Shown here: positions 16,595 to 25,149 of the stretch, one piece after another
Position numbering within the stretch: position 1 is the first letter of the stretch
Layout: the number at the start of each line of letters is the position of its first letter
Assembly (NCBI GenBank): GCA_051879315.1
Contig: JBJELW010000017.1
Location: 1-64,000, forward strand
Direction of reading: 5' to 3'
DNA from: Roseburia_C sp051879315
GTDB taxonomy: Bacteria; Bacillota; Clostridia; Lachnospirales; Lachnospiraceae
DNA length: 64,000 nucleotides
Notes under the pieces: generated by a model
Databases searched by the model: none
What the model was told of the DNA's origin: nothing
What the model saw: only the letters and a program-made list of their open reading frames with translations
Position numbers and translations under genes: made by a program

Positions 16595-17473
16595 ATGATT
16601 AAGAGTATGACAGGCTTTGGCCGCTGTGAAGTGGAAGAAGATAATCGTAAAATCACGGTAGAGATTAAGTCTGTGAATCATCGCTACCTCGATGTAAATG
16701 TGAAGCTTCCGAAGAAACTGAGCTTTTTTGAAAGCAGTGTCCGCAACCTGATTAAGGAATATACGCAGCGGGGCAAGGTGGATATCTTCATTACATATGA
16801 GGATTTCAATGAGGCAAATTTCGCATTAAAGTATAATGAAGCCCTGGCGGCGGAATATCTGAAATACTTAAACCGCATGGCAGATCAGTTTAAACTGACA
16901 AATGATATCACGGTCAGCAGGCTTTCCCGTTACCCGGATGTCTTGGTAATGGAGGAGCAGGATACGGATGAAAAAGAATTATGGACACTCCTGGAGAAGG
17001 CGGTGCGAGGAGCCGGCCGGGAGTTTGTAGATGCCAGAGTGGGAGAAGGGGAGAGACTTTCCCGGGATCTTGATGGGAAGCTGACCCAGATGCTTACCTA
17101 TGTGGATGAAATTGAAGCCCATGCCCCTATGGTGATACAGGAATACCGGAATCGACTCTCGGAAAAAGTGCAGGACCTTCTTGCAGATCAGCAGATGGAT
17201 GAAGGAAGAATTGCAACAGAAGTTACAATCTATGCAGATAAAATTTGCGTGGACGAGGAGACGGTTCGTTTGCGCAGTCACATAGAAGCTATGCGCCAGA
17301 GCCTGACAGATGGGGAAGGCGTCGGCAGAAAACTGGATTTTATTGCGCAGGAGATGAACCGGGAGGCCAATACCATACTGTCCAAGGCAGGAGATCTGGC
17401 CACGTCGGATTTGGGAATCAATCTCAAAACGGATATTGAGAAAATCAGAGAGCAGATCCAGAATATTGAATAA
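16595..17473 (+). CDS. YicC family endoribonuclease
   Basis: 292 aa, the usual YicC length. The start is the ATG at 16595 behind TAAGGAGG; the frame continues upstream through the promoter and that part cannot be coding. MIKSMTGFGRCE is the signature N-terminus, and the C-terminal DUF1732 block KLDFIAQEMNREANTILSKA with D..L...K.D.EKIREQIQNIE is intact. E. coli YicC is a sRNA-targeting endoribonuclease. It heads an operon with gmk and rpoZ, the standard Firmicute order. Confidence 0.95.
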   Translation: MIKSMTGFGRCEVEEDNRKITVEIKSVNHRYLDVNVKLPKKLSFFESSVRNLIKEYTQRGKVDIFITYEDFNEANFALKYNEALAAEYLKYLNRMADQFKLTNDITVSRLSRYPDVLVMEEQDTDEKELWTLLEKAVRGAGREFVDARVGEGERLSRDLDGKLTQMLTYVDEIEAHAPMVIQEYRNRLSEKVQDLLADQQMDEGRIATEVTIYADKICVDEETVRLRSHIEAMRQSLTDGEGVGRKLDFIAQEMNREANTILSKAGDLATSDLGINLKTDIEKIREQIQNIE

Positions 17474-17539
17474 AGCCACCGCATCCGGTCATGGCTGAGG
17501 GAGAATGTGAATGGCGGATGTTCAGAGGAGGAATAGGAT

Positions 17540-18175
17540 ATGGTAGAAAAAGGAATATTAACGGTTGTATCCGGTTTTTCCGGTTCCGGAAAGGGAACCA
17601 TTATGAAGGAATTATTAAGAAAATATCCGGAACGGTATGCGTTGTCTATTTCAGCCACCACCCGCAATCCGCGGGAAGGGGAGGAGAACGGCCGGGAATA
17701 TTTTTTTAAGACCACAGAGGAGTTTGAACAGATGATAGCAGAGGGTGCCCTGATTGAATATGCACAGTATGTCAATCACTATTATGGTACACCCAAGGAA
17801 TATGTGGACAGTCAGCTGGCTGCCGGAAAAGATGTGATCCTCGAAATTGAAATTCAGGGAGCACTTAAAGTAAAGGAACGTTTTCCGAATACGGTTCTGA
17901 TGTTTATTTCACCGCCTGGTGCGGAAGAATTGAAAAAGCGTTTGGTGGGCCGGGGGACGGAGACTATGGACGTGGTCGAGGCCAGACTGGCCAGAGCTGT
18001 GGAAGAGTCCCAGGGAATCGAAAATTACGATTATTTTGTGATTAACGACGTGCTGGAAAAATGTGTGGAGGATGTCCATTCCATCATACAGAATGAGCAC
18101 AATCGTGTGTCACGTAATATAAATTTAATCAATCAAATCAGAGAAGAGCTAAAGGGCTTTTCGAAAGGAGAATAA
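17540..18175 (+). CDS. gmk: Guanylate kinase
   Basis: 211 aa, start ATG behind GAGGAGG. P-loop SGFSGSGKGTIMKEL at about residues 9-23, GMP-binding segment SATTRNPREGEENGREYFF and a LID region with RLVGRGTE. Converts GMP to GDP with ATP, also setting (p)ppGpp precursor pools. Directly followed by rpoZ (2-nt gap). Confidence 0.97.
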   Translation: MVEKGILTVVSGFSGSGKGTIMKELLRKYPERYALSISATTRNPREGEENGREYFFKTTEEFEQMIAEGALIEYAQYVNHYYGTPKEYVDSQLAAGKDVILEIEIQGALKVKERFPNTVLMFISPPGAEELKKRLVGRGTETMDVVEARLARAVEESQGIENYDYFVINDVLEKCVEDVHSIIQNEHNRVSRNINLINQIREELKGFSKGE

Positions 18176-18177
18176 TT

Positions 18178-18429
18178 ATGATACATCCATCTTATGTAGA
18201 ACTTATGAAGGTAGTAAATGACAACGTGGAGATTGGTGAGGAGCCGGTGGTAAACAGCCGTTATTCCATTGTAATCGCTGCAGCAAAGCGTGCGCGGCAG
18301 ATTATTGCAGGAGATGAACCTATGGTGGATGCCAAAGGGAAAAAACCATTATCTGTTGCAGTAGAAGAACTTTACAATGGTGATGTGAAGATCATCGGTG
18401 AGGATACAGAATCTGACGAGGAAGAATAA
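18178..18429 (+). CDS. rpoZ: DNA-directed RNA polymerase omega subunit
   Basis: 83 aa, ATG behind GAAAGGAG two bases after the gmk stop. The conserved block NSRYSIVIAAAKRARQI, then KPLSVAVEELYNGDVKI, is the omega fold that clamps the beta-prime C-terminus. The tail is acidic (EDTESDEEE). Confidence 0.94.
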   Translation: MIHPSYVELMKVVNDNVEIGEEPVVNSRYSIVIAAAKRARQIIAGDEPMVDAKGKKPLSVAVEELYNGDVKIIGEDTESDEEE

Positions 18430-18447
18430 TCCGGGTATGTTTATGTT

Positions 18448-18484
18448 AAATTGGTGTTTTCCTTTCGGGGAGAATACCAATTTT
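18448..18484 (+). terminator. Hairpin between rpoZ and rimO, terminator or attenuator
   Basis: AAATTGGT (18448-18455) pairs with ACCAATTT (18476-18483), with a G-rich/C-rich inner stem, ending in a four-T run. It would end or reduce transcription from the yicC-gmk-rpoZ part before rimO, whose start codon is 35 nt further on. Confidence 0.6.
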
Positions 18485-18518
18485 CTGTAAGTGAGCATTT
18501 CGGAACCGGGAGGTTTTT

Positions 18519-19847
18519 ATGAACATATTTTTTGTCTCCTTGGGATGTGACAAAAATCTGGTGGACTCTGAGTACATGATCGGCATGCTGCAGGCGGCCG
18601 GATATGAAGTCGTAAACGATGAGACTCAGGCAGATGTGATCGTAGTGAACAGCTGCTGTTTCATTGGCGATGCCAAGGAAGAAAGCATTAACACCATTAT
18701 AGAGCTGGGAAGATATAAGGAGACCGGTAGACTGAAAGCGCTGATTGTTGCCGGATGTCTGGGACAACGGTATCAGAAAGAAATTGAACAGGATTTGCCG
18801 GAAGTGGATGCAGTATTGGGTACGAATTCCTATGAACATATTGTTGAGGCGGTGGAAAGAGTGCTGAAAGGAAAACATTATGTCAATGTGGGGAGTCTGG
18901 AGGGACTGCCGGCAGTCAGCACAAAACGGTGTCTCACCACGGGCCTGCAACGTTATGCTTATTTAAAGATTGCAGAGGGCTGTAATAAGCGTTGTACCTA
19001 TTGTATCATCCCCTATGTCCGGGGAAATTACCGCAGTGTCCCTATAGAGGAGCTGGTTGCTTCCGCGAAAGAACTGGCGGCCCAGGGATGCCGGGAACTT
19101 ATCCTGGTAGCGCAGGAGACTACCCTGTATGGTGTGGATCTTTACGGAGAAAAGTCCCTGCATCGCCTGCTGGATGAGTTAAATAAAATTCCGGAGCTGT
19201 ATTGGATCCGGATCATGTATTGTTATCCGGAAGAAATTTATGACGAATTGACCGATTCTATTAAGCGCAATGAAAAAGTGTGTCATTATCTGGATATTCC
19301 TATCCAGCATGCCAGCGATCAGGTACTTCGCCGTATGGGAAGAAGGACGGATCAGCAGGATCTGATCCGTGTGATTACCCGACTGAGGCAGGAGATTCCT
19401 GATATTGCTCTGCGAACTACAGTGATCTGCGGGTTTCCGGGGGAGACCAGTGATCAGCATGAGGAACTGATGGGGTTCATAAATGATATGGAGTTTGACC
19501 GATTGGGTGCCTTTTGCTATTCAGCAGAGGAGGGAACACCGGCGGCGGAGATGCCGGATCAGGTGGATCCGGAGCTGATGAGGCAGTGGCAGGAGGAAGT
19601 GATGGAACTTCAACAGGAGATTTCCAGCGACAAAAATGAGTCACTCATCGGTCAGGAGACGTATGTGTTTATCGAAGGAAAAACGGTGGATGCGGAGAAT
19701 GTATATGTAGGAAGAACCTATCGGGATGCACCGGAGGTGGATGGACTTGTCTATATTCAGACGTCGGAGGAGATTATCACCGGAGAATTTGTAAAGGTTC
19801 GGATTACCGGTGCATATGAGTATGATTTGATAGGAGAGATGATTTAG
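18519..19847 (+). CDS. rimO: Ribosomal protein S12 methylthiotransferase
   Basis: 442 aa, ATG behind GGGAGG. UPF0004 N-terminal domain MNIFFVSLGCDKNLVDSE with Cys of the first Fe-S cluster, then the radical SAM motif CNKRCTYCIIP (Cx3Cx2C, about residue 155) and the C-terminal TRAM domain (about 375-440). It adds a methylthio group to Asp of ribosomal protein S12. SLGCDKNLVDSE, rather than the TxGCQMN form, distinguishes RimO from MiaB. Confidence 0.96.
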   Translation: MNIFFVSLGCDKNLVDSEYMIGMLQAAGYEVVNDETQADVIVVNSCCFIGDAKEESINTIIELGRYKETGRLKALIVAGCLGQRYQKEIEQDLPEVDAVLGTNSYEHIVEAVERVLKGKHYVNVGSLEGLPAVSTKRCLTTGLQRYAYLKIAEGCNKRCTYCIIPYVRGNYRSVPIEELVASAKELAAQGCRELILVAQETTLYGVDLYGEKSLHRLLDELNKIPELYWIRIMYCYPEEIYDELTDSIKRNEKVCHYLDIPIQHASDQVLRRMGRRTDQQDLIRVITRLRQEIPDIALRTTVICGFPGETSDQHEELMGFINDMEFDRLGAFCYSAEEGTPAAEMPDQVDPELMRQWQEEVMELQQEISSDKNESLIGQETYVFIEGKTVDAENVYVGRTYRDAPEVDGLVYIQTSEEIITGEFVKVRITGAYEYDLIGEMI

Positions 19848-20396
19848 ATGAATTTACCAAATAAACTTACCATGTTTCGAGTGGTGTTGATTCCATTTTT
19901 TGTTCTGTTTATGCTTGCACCGATTTGCAGCGGCTTTGCCAATTACATTGCGGTTGCAATCTTTATTGTGGCAAGCCTGACGGATCTTTTGGACGGAAAA
20001 ATTGCAAGAAAGTACAATCTTGTGACAGATTTCGGCAAATTTATGGATCCTTTGGCGGATAAACTGCTGGTATGTTCGGCGATGATCTGTCTGGTTGAGA
20101 AAGAGCAGCTGGCTGCATGGATCGTTATTGTGATCATCGGTAGAGAGTTCATTATCAGCGGATTCCGCCTGATTGCAGCGGACAACGGAATTGTCATTGC
20201 TGCCAGTTACTGGGGCAAGTTTAAGACCACGTTCCAGATGGTCATGATCATTGTCCTTGTCTTTAATCTGGATTTTAACAACCAGTATGTATATCTTGCA
20301 GGTCAGGTGCTGGCTTATATTGCTTTGGCACTGACGGTAATCTCACTGGTTGATTATCTTTGGAAAAACAGAAAAGTATTAAAGGAACAGAAATAG
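19848..20396 (+). CDS. pgsA: CDP-diacylglycerol--glycerol-3-phosphate 3-phosphatidyltransferase
   Basis: 182 aa, start codon immediately after the rimO stop. The CDP-alcohol phosphotransferase motif is complete: DG at about 47, then AR, G and two Asp (DGKIARKYN ... GKFMDPLAD). About four to five membrane helices. Makes phosphatidylglycerol phosphate, the precursor of PG and cardiolipin. Confidence 0.96.
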   Translation: MNLPNKLTMFRVVLIPFFVLFMLAPICSGFANYIAVAIFIVASLTDLLDGKIARKYNLVTDFGKFMDPLADKLLVCSAMICLVEKEQLAAWIVIVIIGREFIISGFRLIAADNGIVIAASYWGKFKTTFQMVMIIVLVFNLDFNNQYVYLAGQVLAYIALALTVISLVDYLWKNRKVLKEQK

Positions 20397-20409
20397 AGGC
20401 GGATATAGT

Positions 20410-20895
20410 ATGTGTGAGGAAAAAGGCAGTCTGGAGGAACGGCTGGTGGCTATTTTGAAAGAAAAAAATTATCGGATTGCCACAGCAGAGTCCTGTACCG
20501 GAGGAATGGTTGCGTCTACGCTGATCAATGTGGCGGGGATTTCCCCCTACCTGAAGGAGTCCTATATCACCTATTCTGATGAGGCAAAACAGCGGATTCT
20601 GCATGTTTCTGCGGAAACGTTGAAGACAGAGACTGCTGTCAGTGAAAAGTGTGCGGAGGAGATGGTGCGCGGAGTTACCGCTGTGGCCAATGCCCAGGTT
20701 GGAATATCTGTCACTGGTATTGCCGGACCGGGAGGCAGCGGGGAGTTTCCGGCAGGCCTGGTTTATATTGGAAGCAAGGTAAGGGATCAGGTTTGCGTGG
20801 AACGCTATCTGTTTGAAGGAGATCGTAAAAGTGTCCGGACACAGGCGACAGAGATGGCCTTGAAGCAGACATTGTCACTGATTACGTCAGAGTGA
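20410..20895 (+). CDS. CinA C-terminal domain protein (nicotinamide-nucleotide amidase, PncC type)
   Basis: 161 aa. It contains only the amidase domain: TAESCTGGMVASTL near residue 25 with the catalytic Ser, and SVTGIAGPGGSGEFPAGLVY near 102. It deamidates NMN to nicotinate mononucleotide in pyridine nucleotide recycling. The N-terminal MoeA-like domain of full CinA is absent. Sits in the conserved rimO-pgsA-cinA stretch, though recA does not follow here. Confidence 0.93.
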   Translation: MCEEKGSLEERLVAILKEKNYRIATAESCTGGMVASTLINVAGISPYLKESYITYSDEAKQRILHVSAETLKTETAVSEKCAEEMVRGVTAVANAQVGISVTGIAGPGGSGEFPAGLVYIGSKVRDQVCVERYLFEGDRKSVRTQATEMALKQTLSLITSE

Positions 20896-20908
20896 AGGAA
20901 GGATACGG

Positions 20909-21460
20909 ATGAGAATTATTGCAGGAAAAGGCAGGAGCCTGCCTTTAAAAACGATAGAAGGGATGGATACCAGACCCACCACAGACCGGATCAAGGAGAC
21001 GCTTTTCAATATGTTGCAGTCTTTTCTGGCCGATTGTGAGTTCCTGGATTTATTTGCCGGAAGCGGTCAGATAGGTCTCGAGGCTATAAGCAGGGGAGCT
21101 GCCCGTGCAGTATTTGTGGAAAATGGAAAGCGCGCCGCGGAGTGTATCAAAGATAATATCTTTTTCACGAAATTTGATGATCAGTGTACCCTGATGAATA
21201 CGGATGTAATGACTGCGCTGCAGCGGATGGAGGGCAGAGAACATTTTGATATTATTTTTATGGATCCTCCATACGGGAAACTGATTGAGAAGGAAGTACT
21301 TACATACCTTTCTCATTCCGACATCATTGACGATGGAAGTCTCATTGTTGTGGAAGCTGCTCTTGATACCAGCTTCGACTATCTTGACGAATTAGGATTT
21401 GTCATGGAAAAATTAAAGACATACAAAACAAATGAACATGCGTTTATTCGCAGAATGTAA
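20909..21460 (+). CDS. rsmD: 16S rRNA (guanine(966)-N(2))-methyltransferase
   Basis: 183 aa, ATG behind GAAGGA. SAM-binding motif FLDLFAGSGQIGLEAISRGA (about 48-66) and catalytic IIFMDPPYGK (N/DPPY, about 117) of amino-methyltransferases; N-terminal MRIIAGKGRSLPL and RPTTDRIKETLFNML are RsmD hallmarks. Followed by coaD, as in most Firmicutes. Confidence 0.96.
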   Translation: MRIIAGKGRSLPLKTIEGMDTRPTTDRIKETLFNMLQSFLADCEFLDLFAGSGQIGLEAISRGAARAVFVENGKRAAECIKDNIFFTKFDDQCTLMNTDVMTALQRMEGREHFDIIFMDPPYGKLIEKEVLTYLSHSDIIDDGSLIVVEAALDTSFDYLDELGFVMEKLKTYKTNEHAFIRRM

Positions 21461-21482
21461 AAAAGAAAGGCATAAAATAAAA

Positions 21483-21968
21483 ATGAGAAAGGCAATTTAT
21501 CCGGGAAGTTTTGATCCGGTAACAAACGGGCATGTGGATATGATCGTAAGATCTGCCAGTATAGTAGATGAATTAGTGGTGGGCGTACTGAACAATAGTG
21601 CAAAAAATCCATTGTTTTCTGTGGAGGAACGTGTTAGTATGTTAGAGGAGATTACAAAGGATCTTCCCAACGTTACGGTAGCATCCTTCGACGGATTACT
21701 GGTGGATTTTATGAAACAGATTGGGGCCACCATGATTATTCGTGGTCTGCGCGCAGTGACTGATTTTGAGTACGAGTTACAGATTGCACAGACGAATCAC
21801 CGGGTCAGTCCGGAGGTGGAAACCATTTTTCTTACAACTAATCTGAAATATTCCTACCTGAGTTCGACCATTGTAAAAGAATTTGCAGCATACGGCGGAG
21901 ATATCTCACATTTTGTGCCGGAGCAGTTTATAGATCGTATTTATCGGAAATATCATATTGAAAAATAA
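21483..21968 (+). CDS. coaD: Phosphopantetheine adenylyltransferase
   Basis: 161 aa from the ATG at 21483 (MRKAIYPGSFDPVTNGH), the invariant family N-terminus; the longer frame from 21432 overlaps rsmD and is unlikely. The nucleotidyltransferase motif is GSFDPVTNGH, with YSYLSSTIVKE near residue 125. Penultimate step of coenzyme A synthesis. The ribosome site is weak (AAGAAAGG some distance upstream). Confidence 0.96.
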   Translation: MRKAIYPGSFDPVTNGHVDMIVRSASIVDELVVGVLNNSAKNPLFSVEERVSMLEEITKDLPNVTVASFDGLLVDFMKQIGATMIIRGLRAVTDFEYELQIAQTNHRVSPEVETIFLTTNLKYSYLSSTIVKEFAAYGGDISHFVPEQFIDRIYRKYHIEK

Positions 21969-21980
21969 GGAGAGTGTATC

Positions 21981-22610
21981 ATGAGCAGCAGAATGGAACA
22001 GATTATCGAGGAGATTGAAGAGTACATAGACAATTGTAAATATCAGCCCTTGTCCAATACGAAAATTATTGTAAATAAGGACGAGCTGGATGAGCTTCTG
22101 ACAGAGCTTAAGATGAAAATGCCTGAAGAGATCAAGCGCTATCAAAAGATTATCAGCAATAAGGAAGCAATTCTGGCAGATGCCCAGGCAAAGGCAGATG
22201 CAATCATTGCCCAGGCGCAGGTTCAGACCAATGAGCTGGTCAGTGAACATCAGATTATGCAACAGGCTTATGCACAGGCCAATGAGGTGGTTATGATCGC
22301 CACCAAGCAGGCGCAGGAGATTCTTGACAATGCCACCAATGATGCCAATAATATCCGGATGGCGGCCATTGATTATACAGACAACAGCTTAAAGGGTGTG
22401 GAGGAGATCCTGACCAGATCCATATCCAACTATAAGACACGTTATGAAAGCCTGATCAATTCCCTTCAGGAGAGTTTGGATGTGGTTGTGGCCAACCGCA
22501 GTGAACTGGTTCCTATGGAGGTGGAACAGGGATTGGAGGCGGAAGCCGGAGCAGCGGAACAGGTACCGGTGGATGAAACACCTGCAGAGCCTCAGGACAA
22601 GGAAGAATAG
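21981..22610 (+). CDS. Coiled-coil protein, ATP synthase subunit E/H-like helix, function unknown
   Basis: 209 aa, ATG behind AAGGAGAG, 12 nt after coaD. Residues 45-150 form one long helix with an Ala/Gln pattern (AILADAQAKADAIIAQAQVQTNELV), like the peripheral stalk of V-type ATPases or DivIVA-like proteins. The first 40 residues (MEQIIEEIEEYIDNCKYQPLSNTKIIVNK) include a short motif I associate with cell-division or stalk-like proteins of Lachnospiraceae. The last 40 residues are acidic and Pro/Ala rich. No membrane segment. The location at the end of the coaD operon is conserved as far as I recall. Role unknown. Confidence 0.8.
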   Translation: MSSRMEQIIEEIEEYIDNCKYQPLSNTKIIVNKDELDELLTELKMKMPEEIKRYQKIISNKEAILADAQAKADAIIAQAQVQTNELVSEHQIMQQAYAQANEVVMIATKQAQEILDNATNDANNIRMAAIDYTDNSLKGVEEILTRSISNYKTRYESLINSLQESLDVVVANRSELVPMEVEQGLEAEAGAAEQVPVDETPAEPQDKEE

Positions 22611-22619
22611 GAGTGTTTT

Positions 22620-23546
22620 TTACAGGAAGATGAATGTGGCAACAGGGTAGATCATGTAGCCGCATAGTCCACTGATCCCTGCAAGCAGAAGATGCATCAC
22701 CAGATACCTCTTCATGGGGAGTCCGGCGGTGTGCACCATGGAGTACGTCTGGGCAATTCCACATATACCGCCAAATGCGGTCAGGGACAGGATGGCACTG
22801 TATTTGACCCTGACGGGCAGGGTGGAACTTCCCAACAGAGCCACGCCGTTGGTGATTTCTAAAGGGGCGGTCAGAAAAAGCCGCCATAGAGAATCGGGAC
22901 AATAAATTTCGATCAGCCCTGTCAGAATGGAAAAAAGTATGATGTAACCGCCCAGCTTGCATATCATTTCAAAACTGTTCATGATACCGGCATCCAGGAT
23001 TGAAAAGTTTATTTTTAATCCGGATGCCGTGTTTTTATATTCGGGAAAAGTATGATGTCTCATGAGAATACGACCCAAAATAATGGCAGGCATATACAGG
23101 CAAAGCAGTGTTGCAGGCAGAAGGGCATCCATACCAAGCGTGTCATGAAGAACAAAGCTGATGATGAAGATGGGACTGATGTTATTGCAGATGAGAAACA
23201 GGATGGAGGCTTCTTCCCGGGAAAGCTGTCCGGCAGATACCATTTGGCTGCATATGCGGCTGCCCATGGGAAAACCGAACAGGAATCCGGCGGCCAGAGG
23301 AAAGGAACCCTGTCTGCTACATTTGAATAGAAATCGAAGCAATGGATGCAGGACCAGTGATAAGGAATAGCATGCGCTGGAATGAATCAGCAGATCGGCC
23401 AGAATGGCAAAGGGCAAAAGGGCTGGCATGATATGCTCATACCACAGCAGTAAACCATAGGCAGCAGATTTTACGGTGGTGATGGGGTTTACAAGCATCA
23501 GGATCAAAAATAAAAAAATGGCAATTACGGAAATAGTTTTTTTCAT
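22620..23546 (-). CDS. YlbJ-like nucleoside-recognition (Gate domain) membrane protein, sporulation type
   Basis: 308 aa on the minus strand with about eight hydrophobic segments. PALLPFAILADLL and GFPMGSRICSQMV with the following ILFLICNNISPIFII segment are typical of the nucleoside-recognition/YlbJ family; YlbJ is required for sporulation in B. subtilis and is about 400 aa, so this is a shorter relative. Divergent from the M23 peptidase gene across 43 bp, and convergent with the coaD operon. Transported substrate unknown. Confidence 0.8.
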   Translation of the reverse strand: MKKTISVIAIFLFLILMLVNPITTVKSAAYGLLLWYEHIMPALLPFAILADLLIHSSACYSLSLVLHPLLRFLFKCSRQGSFPLAAGFLFGFPMGSRICSQMVSAGQLSREEASILFLICNNISPIFIISFVLHDTLGMDALLPATLLCLYMPAIILGRILMRHHTFPEYKNTASGLKINFSILDAGIMNSFEMICKLGGYIILFSILTGLIEIYCPDSLWRLFLTAPLEITNGVALLGSSTLPVRVKYSAILSLTAFGGICGIAQTYSMVHTAGLPMKRYLVMHLLLAGISGLCGYMIYPVATFIFL

Positions 23547-23589
23547 GTTTTAATATATTGTTATAAAAGTTTTTTTATGCGACGGAAAC

Positions 23590-24414
23590 ATGAAGAAATA
23601 CATTGCAAGGGCTTTGCTTTTTCTGGGACTGCTGATTTTTGATACAGCTCTGCTTCACTATATCCGGGACTATCAGGAGAACTATGTATCCTTTGATCAG
23701 GCTGCCATAGAGTCTGTGATCCGGAATCATCAGGTTGCACCGGAAATTGTCATCGCATTTCAGGAGGCACAGTCCGTCTGCAGTTTTTCGGAACTGATGT
23801 ATGCCTATTTTTATTCCAATCTTACAGATATTTCCGGGTTGGAAAATGTGTATGCCGGACTGTCCCGGGCATATCCCGGAGAAACTGAGTACTGGAAAAA
23901 GAATATTTCTGCTGTCTGGGAGGATGTGGTGTATTTTCCGGTGCCGGAAAGTATGGAAGAATCCTATGACATAACTTTTGAGGATTCCTGGATGCAGTCA
24001 CGGAGTTTTGGCGGGACCAGAGGACATGAGGGATGTGATATCATGGCGCAGAAGAATGAGCGCGGAGTTTACCCGGTGGTCAGTGTCAGTGACGGTGTGG
24101 TGGAACGAATGGGCTGGCTGCCTCAGGGCGGTTATCGCATAGGCATCAGAAGTCCGAAGGGGGCTTACTTTTATTACGCACATTTGTCTGATTATGCGGA
24201 AGGATTGGCTGAGGGAAATCAGGTGGCGGCAGGAGAGCTGCTGGGATTTATGGGAGACACCGGTTATTCTCAGGTGGAGGGAACCACAGGAAATTTTGAC
24301 GTACACTTGCATTTTGGTATATACTTAAATGATACAGATGGAAACGAGTTCAGCATCAACTCTTATGCTGTTTTAATGTATTTACAGGACAAACGACTGA
24401 CTTATGCCTATTGA
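23590..24414 (+). CDS. Membrane-anchored M23 family metallopeptidase (LytM fold), possibly SpoIIQ-like
   Basis: 274 aa. One N-terminal membrane segment (about 7-24), then a 100-residue linker and an M23 domain at about 135-250. All zinc and catalytic residues are present: His146 and Asp150 in RGHEGCD, His198 in YYAHLSD, and His239/His241 in VHLHFG. It should cleave peptidoglycan peptide bridges outside the membrane. The size, single anchor and complete site match clostridial SpoIIQ (B. subtilis SpoIIQ has lost the site), and the neighbouring YlbJ-like gene fits, but the assignment is not proved. The ribosome site is weak. Confidence 0.88.
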   Translation: MKKYIARALLFLGLLIFDTALLHYIRDYQENYVSFDQAAIESVIRNHQVAPEIVIAFQEAQSVCSFSELMYAYFYSNLTDISGLENVYAGLSRAYPGETEYWKKNISAVWEDVVYFPVPESMEESYDITFEDSWMQSRSFGGTRGHEGCDIMAQKNERGVYPVVSVSDGVVERMGWLPQGGYRIGIRSPKGAYFYYAHLSDYAEGLAEGNQVAAGELLGFMGDTGYSQVEGTTGNFDVHLHFGIYLNDTDGNEFSINSYAVLMYLQDKRLTYAY

Positions 24415-24429
24415 GAGGAAATATTCACC

Positions 24430-25149
24430 ATGAGAATGGATAAATTTTTATGTGAAATGAATATGGGAACACGAAGTCAGGTGAAGGGGATTATCAAAAA
24501 GGGACGGGTTACCGTGAATGACACAGTCGCCCTGAGACCTGAGCAAAAGGTAGATCCTCAAAAGGATTTGATCTGTGTGGATGGGAAGACAATCTCTTAT
24601 GTGGAGTTTGTCTACTATATGCTTCATAAACCGTCAGGCTGTGTCAGTGCCAAAACAGACGATAGATATCCTACCGTATTGGATTTTATTGGGGAGGAAC
24701 CCAGGCGGGAAGAACTTTTTCCGGTGGGGAGACTGGATCTGGATACAGAAGGATTGTTGCTGCTGACCAATGACGGTGAATTGTCCCATCGACTTTTGTC
24801 CCCGGCTCACCATGTACCAAAAACTTATTATGCGAAAATAAACGGAGTGGTTACCGGGCAGGATGTGGATGCATTTGCACGAGGGCTGGACATTGGGGAG
24901 AAAATGCTTACGAAACCGGCGGAGCTTACAATATTAAAGGCAGGAGAAATTTCTGAGATTCAGGTTTCCATTACAGAGGGGAAATACCACCAGATCAAGC
25001 GTATGTTTGCCTGCGTGGGGAAGGAGGTCGTTTATTTAAAACGACTCTCCATGGGTAGTCTGATGCTTGACGAGTCATTGGCACCGGGTCAGTACCGGCC
25101 GTTGACCGATGAGGAGATACTTGAATTGAGGGGCGGAAAGGACAGATGA
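24430..25149 (+). CDS. Pseudouridine synthase, RsuA/RluB/E/F family (16S rRNA type)
   Basis: 239 aa. S4 domain at residues 1-60 (MRMDKFLCEMNMGTRSQVKGIIKKGRV) and the catalytic core with RLDLDTEGLLLLTNDG, in which the Asp of RLD is the nucleophile, and the following KTYYAKI and EGKYHQIKRMF blocks. The short form with an S4 domain is closest to RsuA (pseudouridine 516 of 16S rRNA); the exact rRNA target cannot be read from sequence. It overlaps the next gene by 4 nt. Confidence 0.92.
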   Translation: MRMDKFLCEMNMGTRSQVKGIIKKGRVTVNDTVALRPEQKVDPQKDLICVDGKTISYVEFVYYMLHKPSGCVSAKTDDRYPTVLDFIGEEPRREELFPVGRLDLDTEGLLLLTNDGELSHRLLSPAHHVPKTYYAKINGVVTGQDVDAFARGLDIGEKMLTKPAELTILKAGEISEIQVSITEGKYHQIKRMFACVGKEVVYLKRLSMGSLMLDESLAPGQYRPLTDEEILELRGGKDR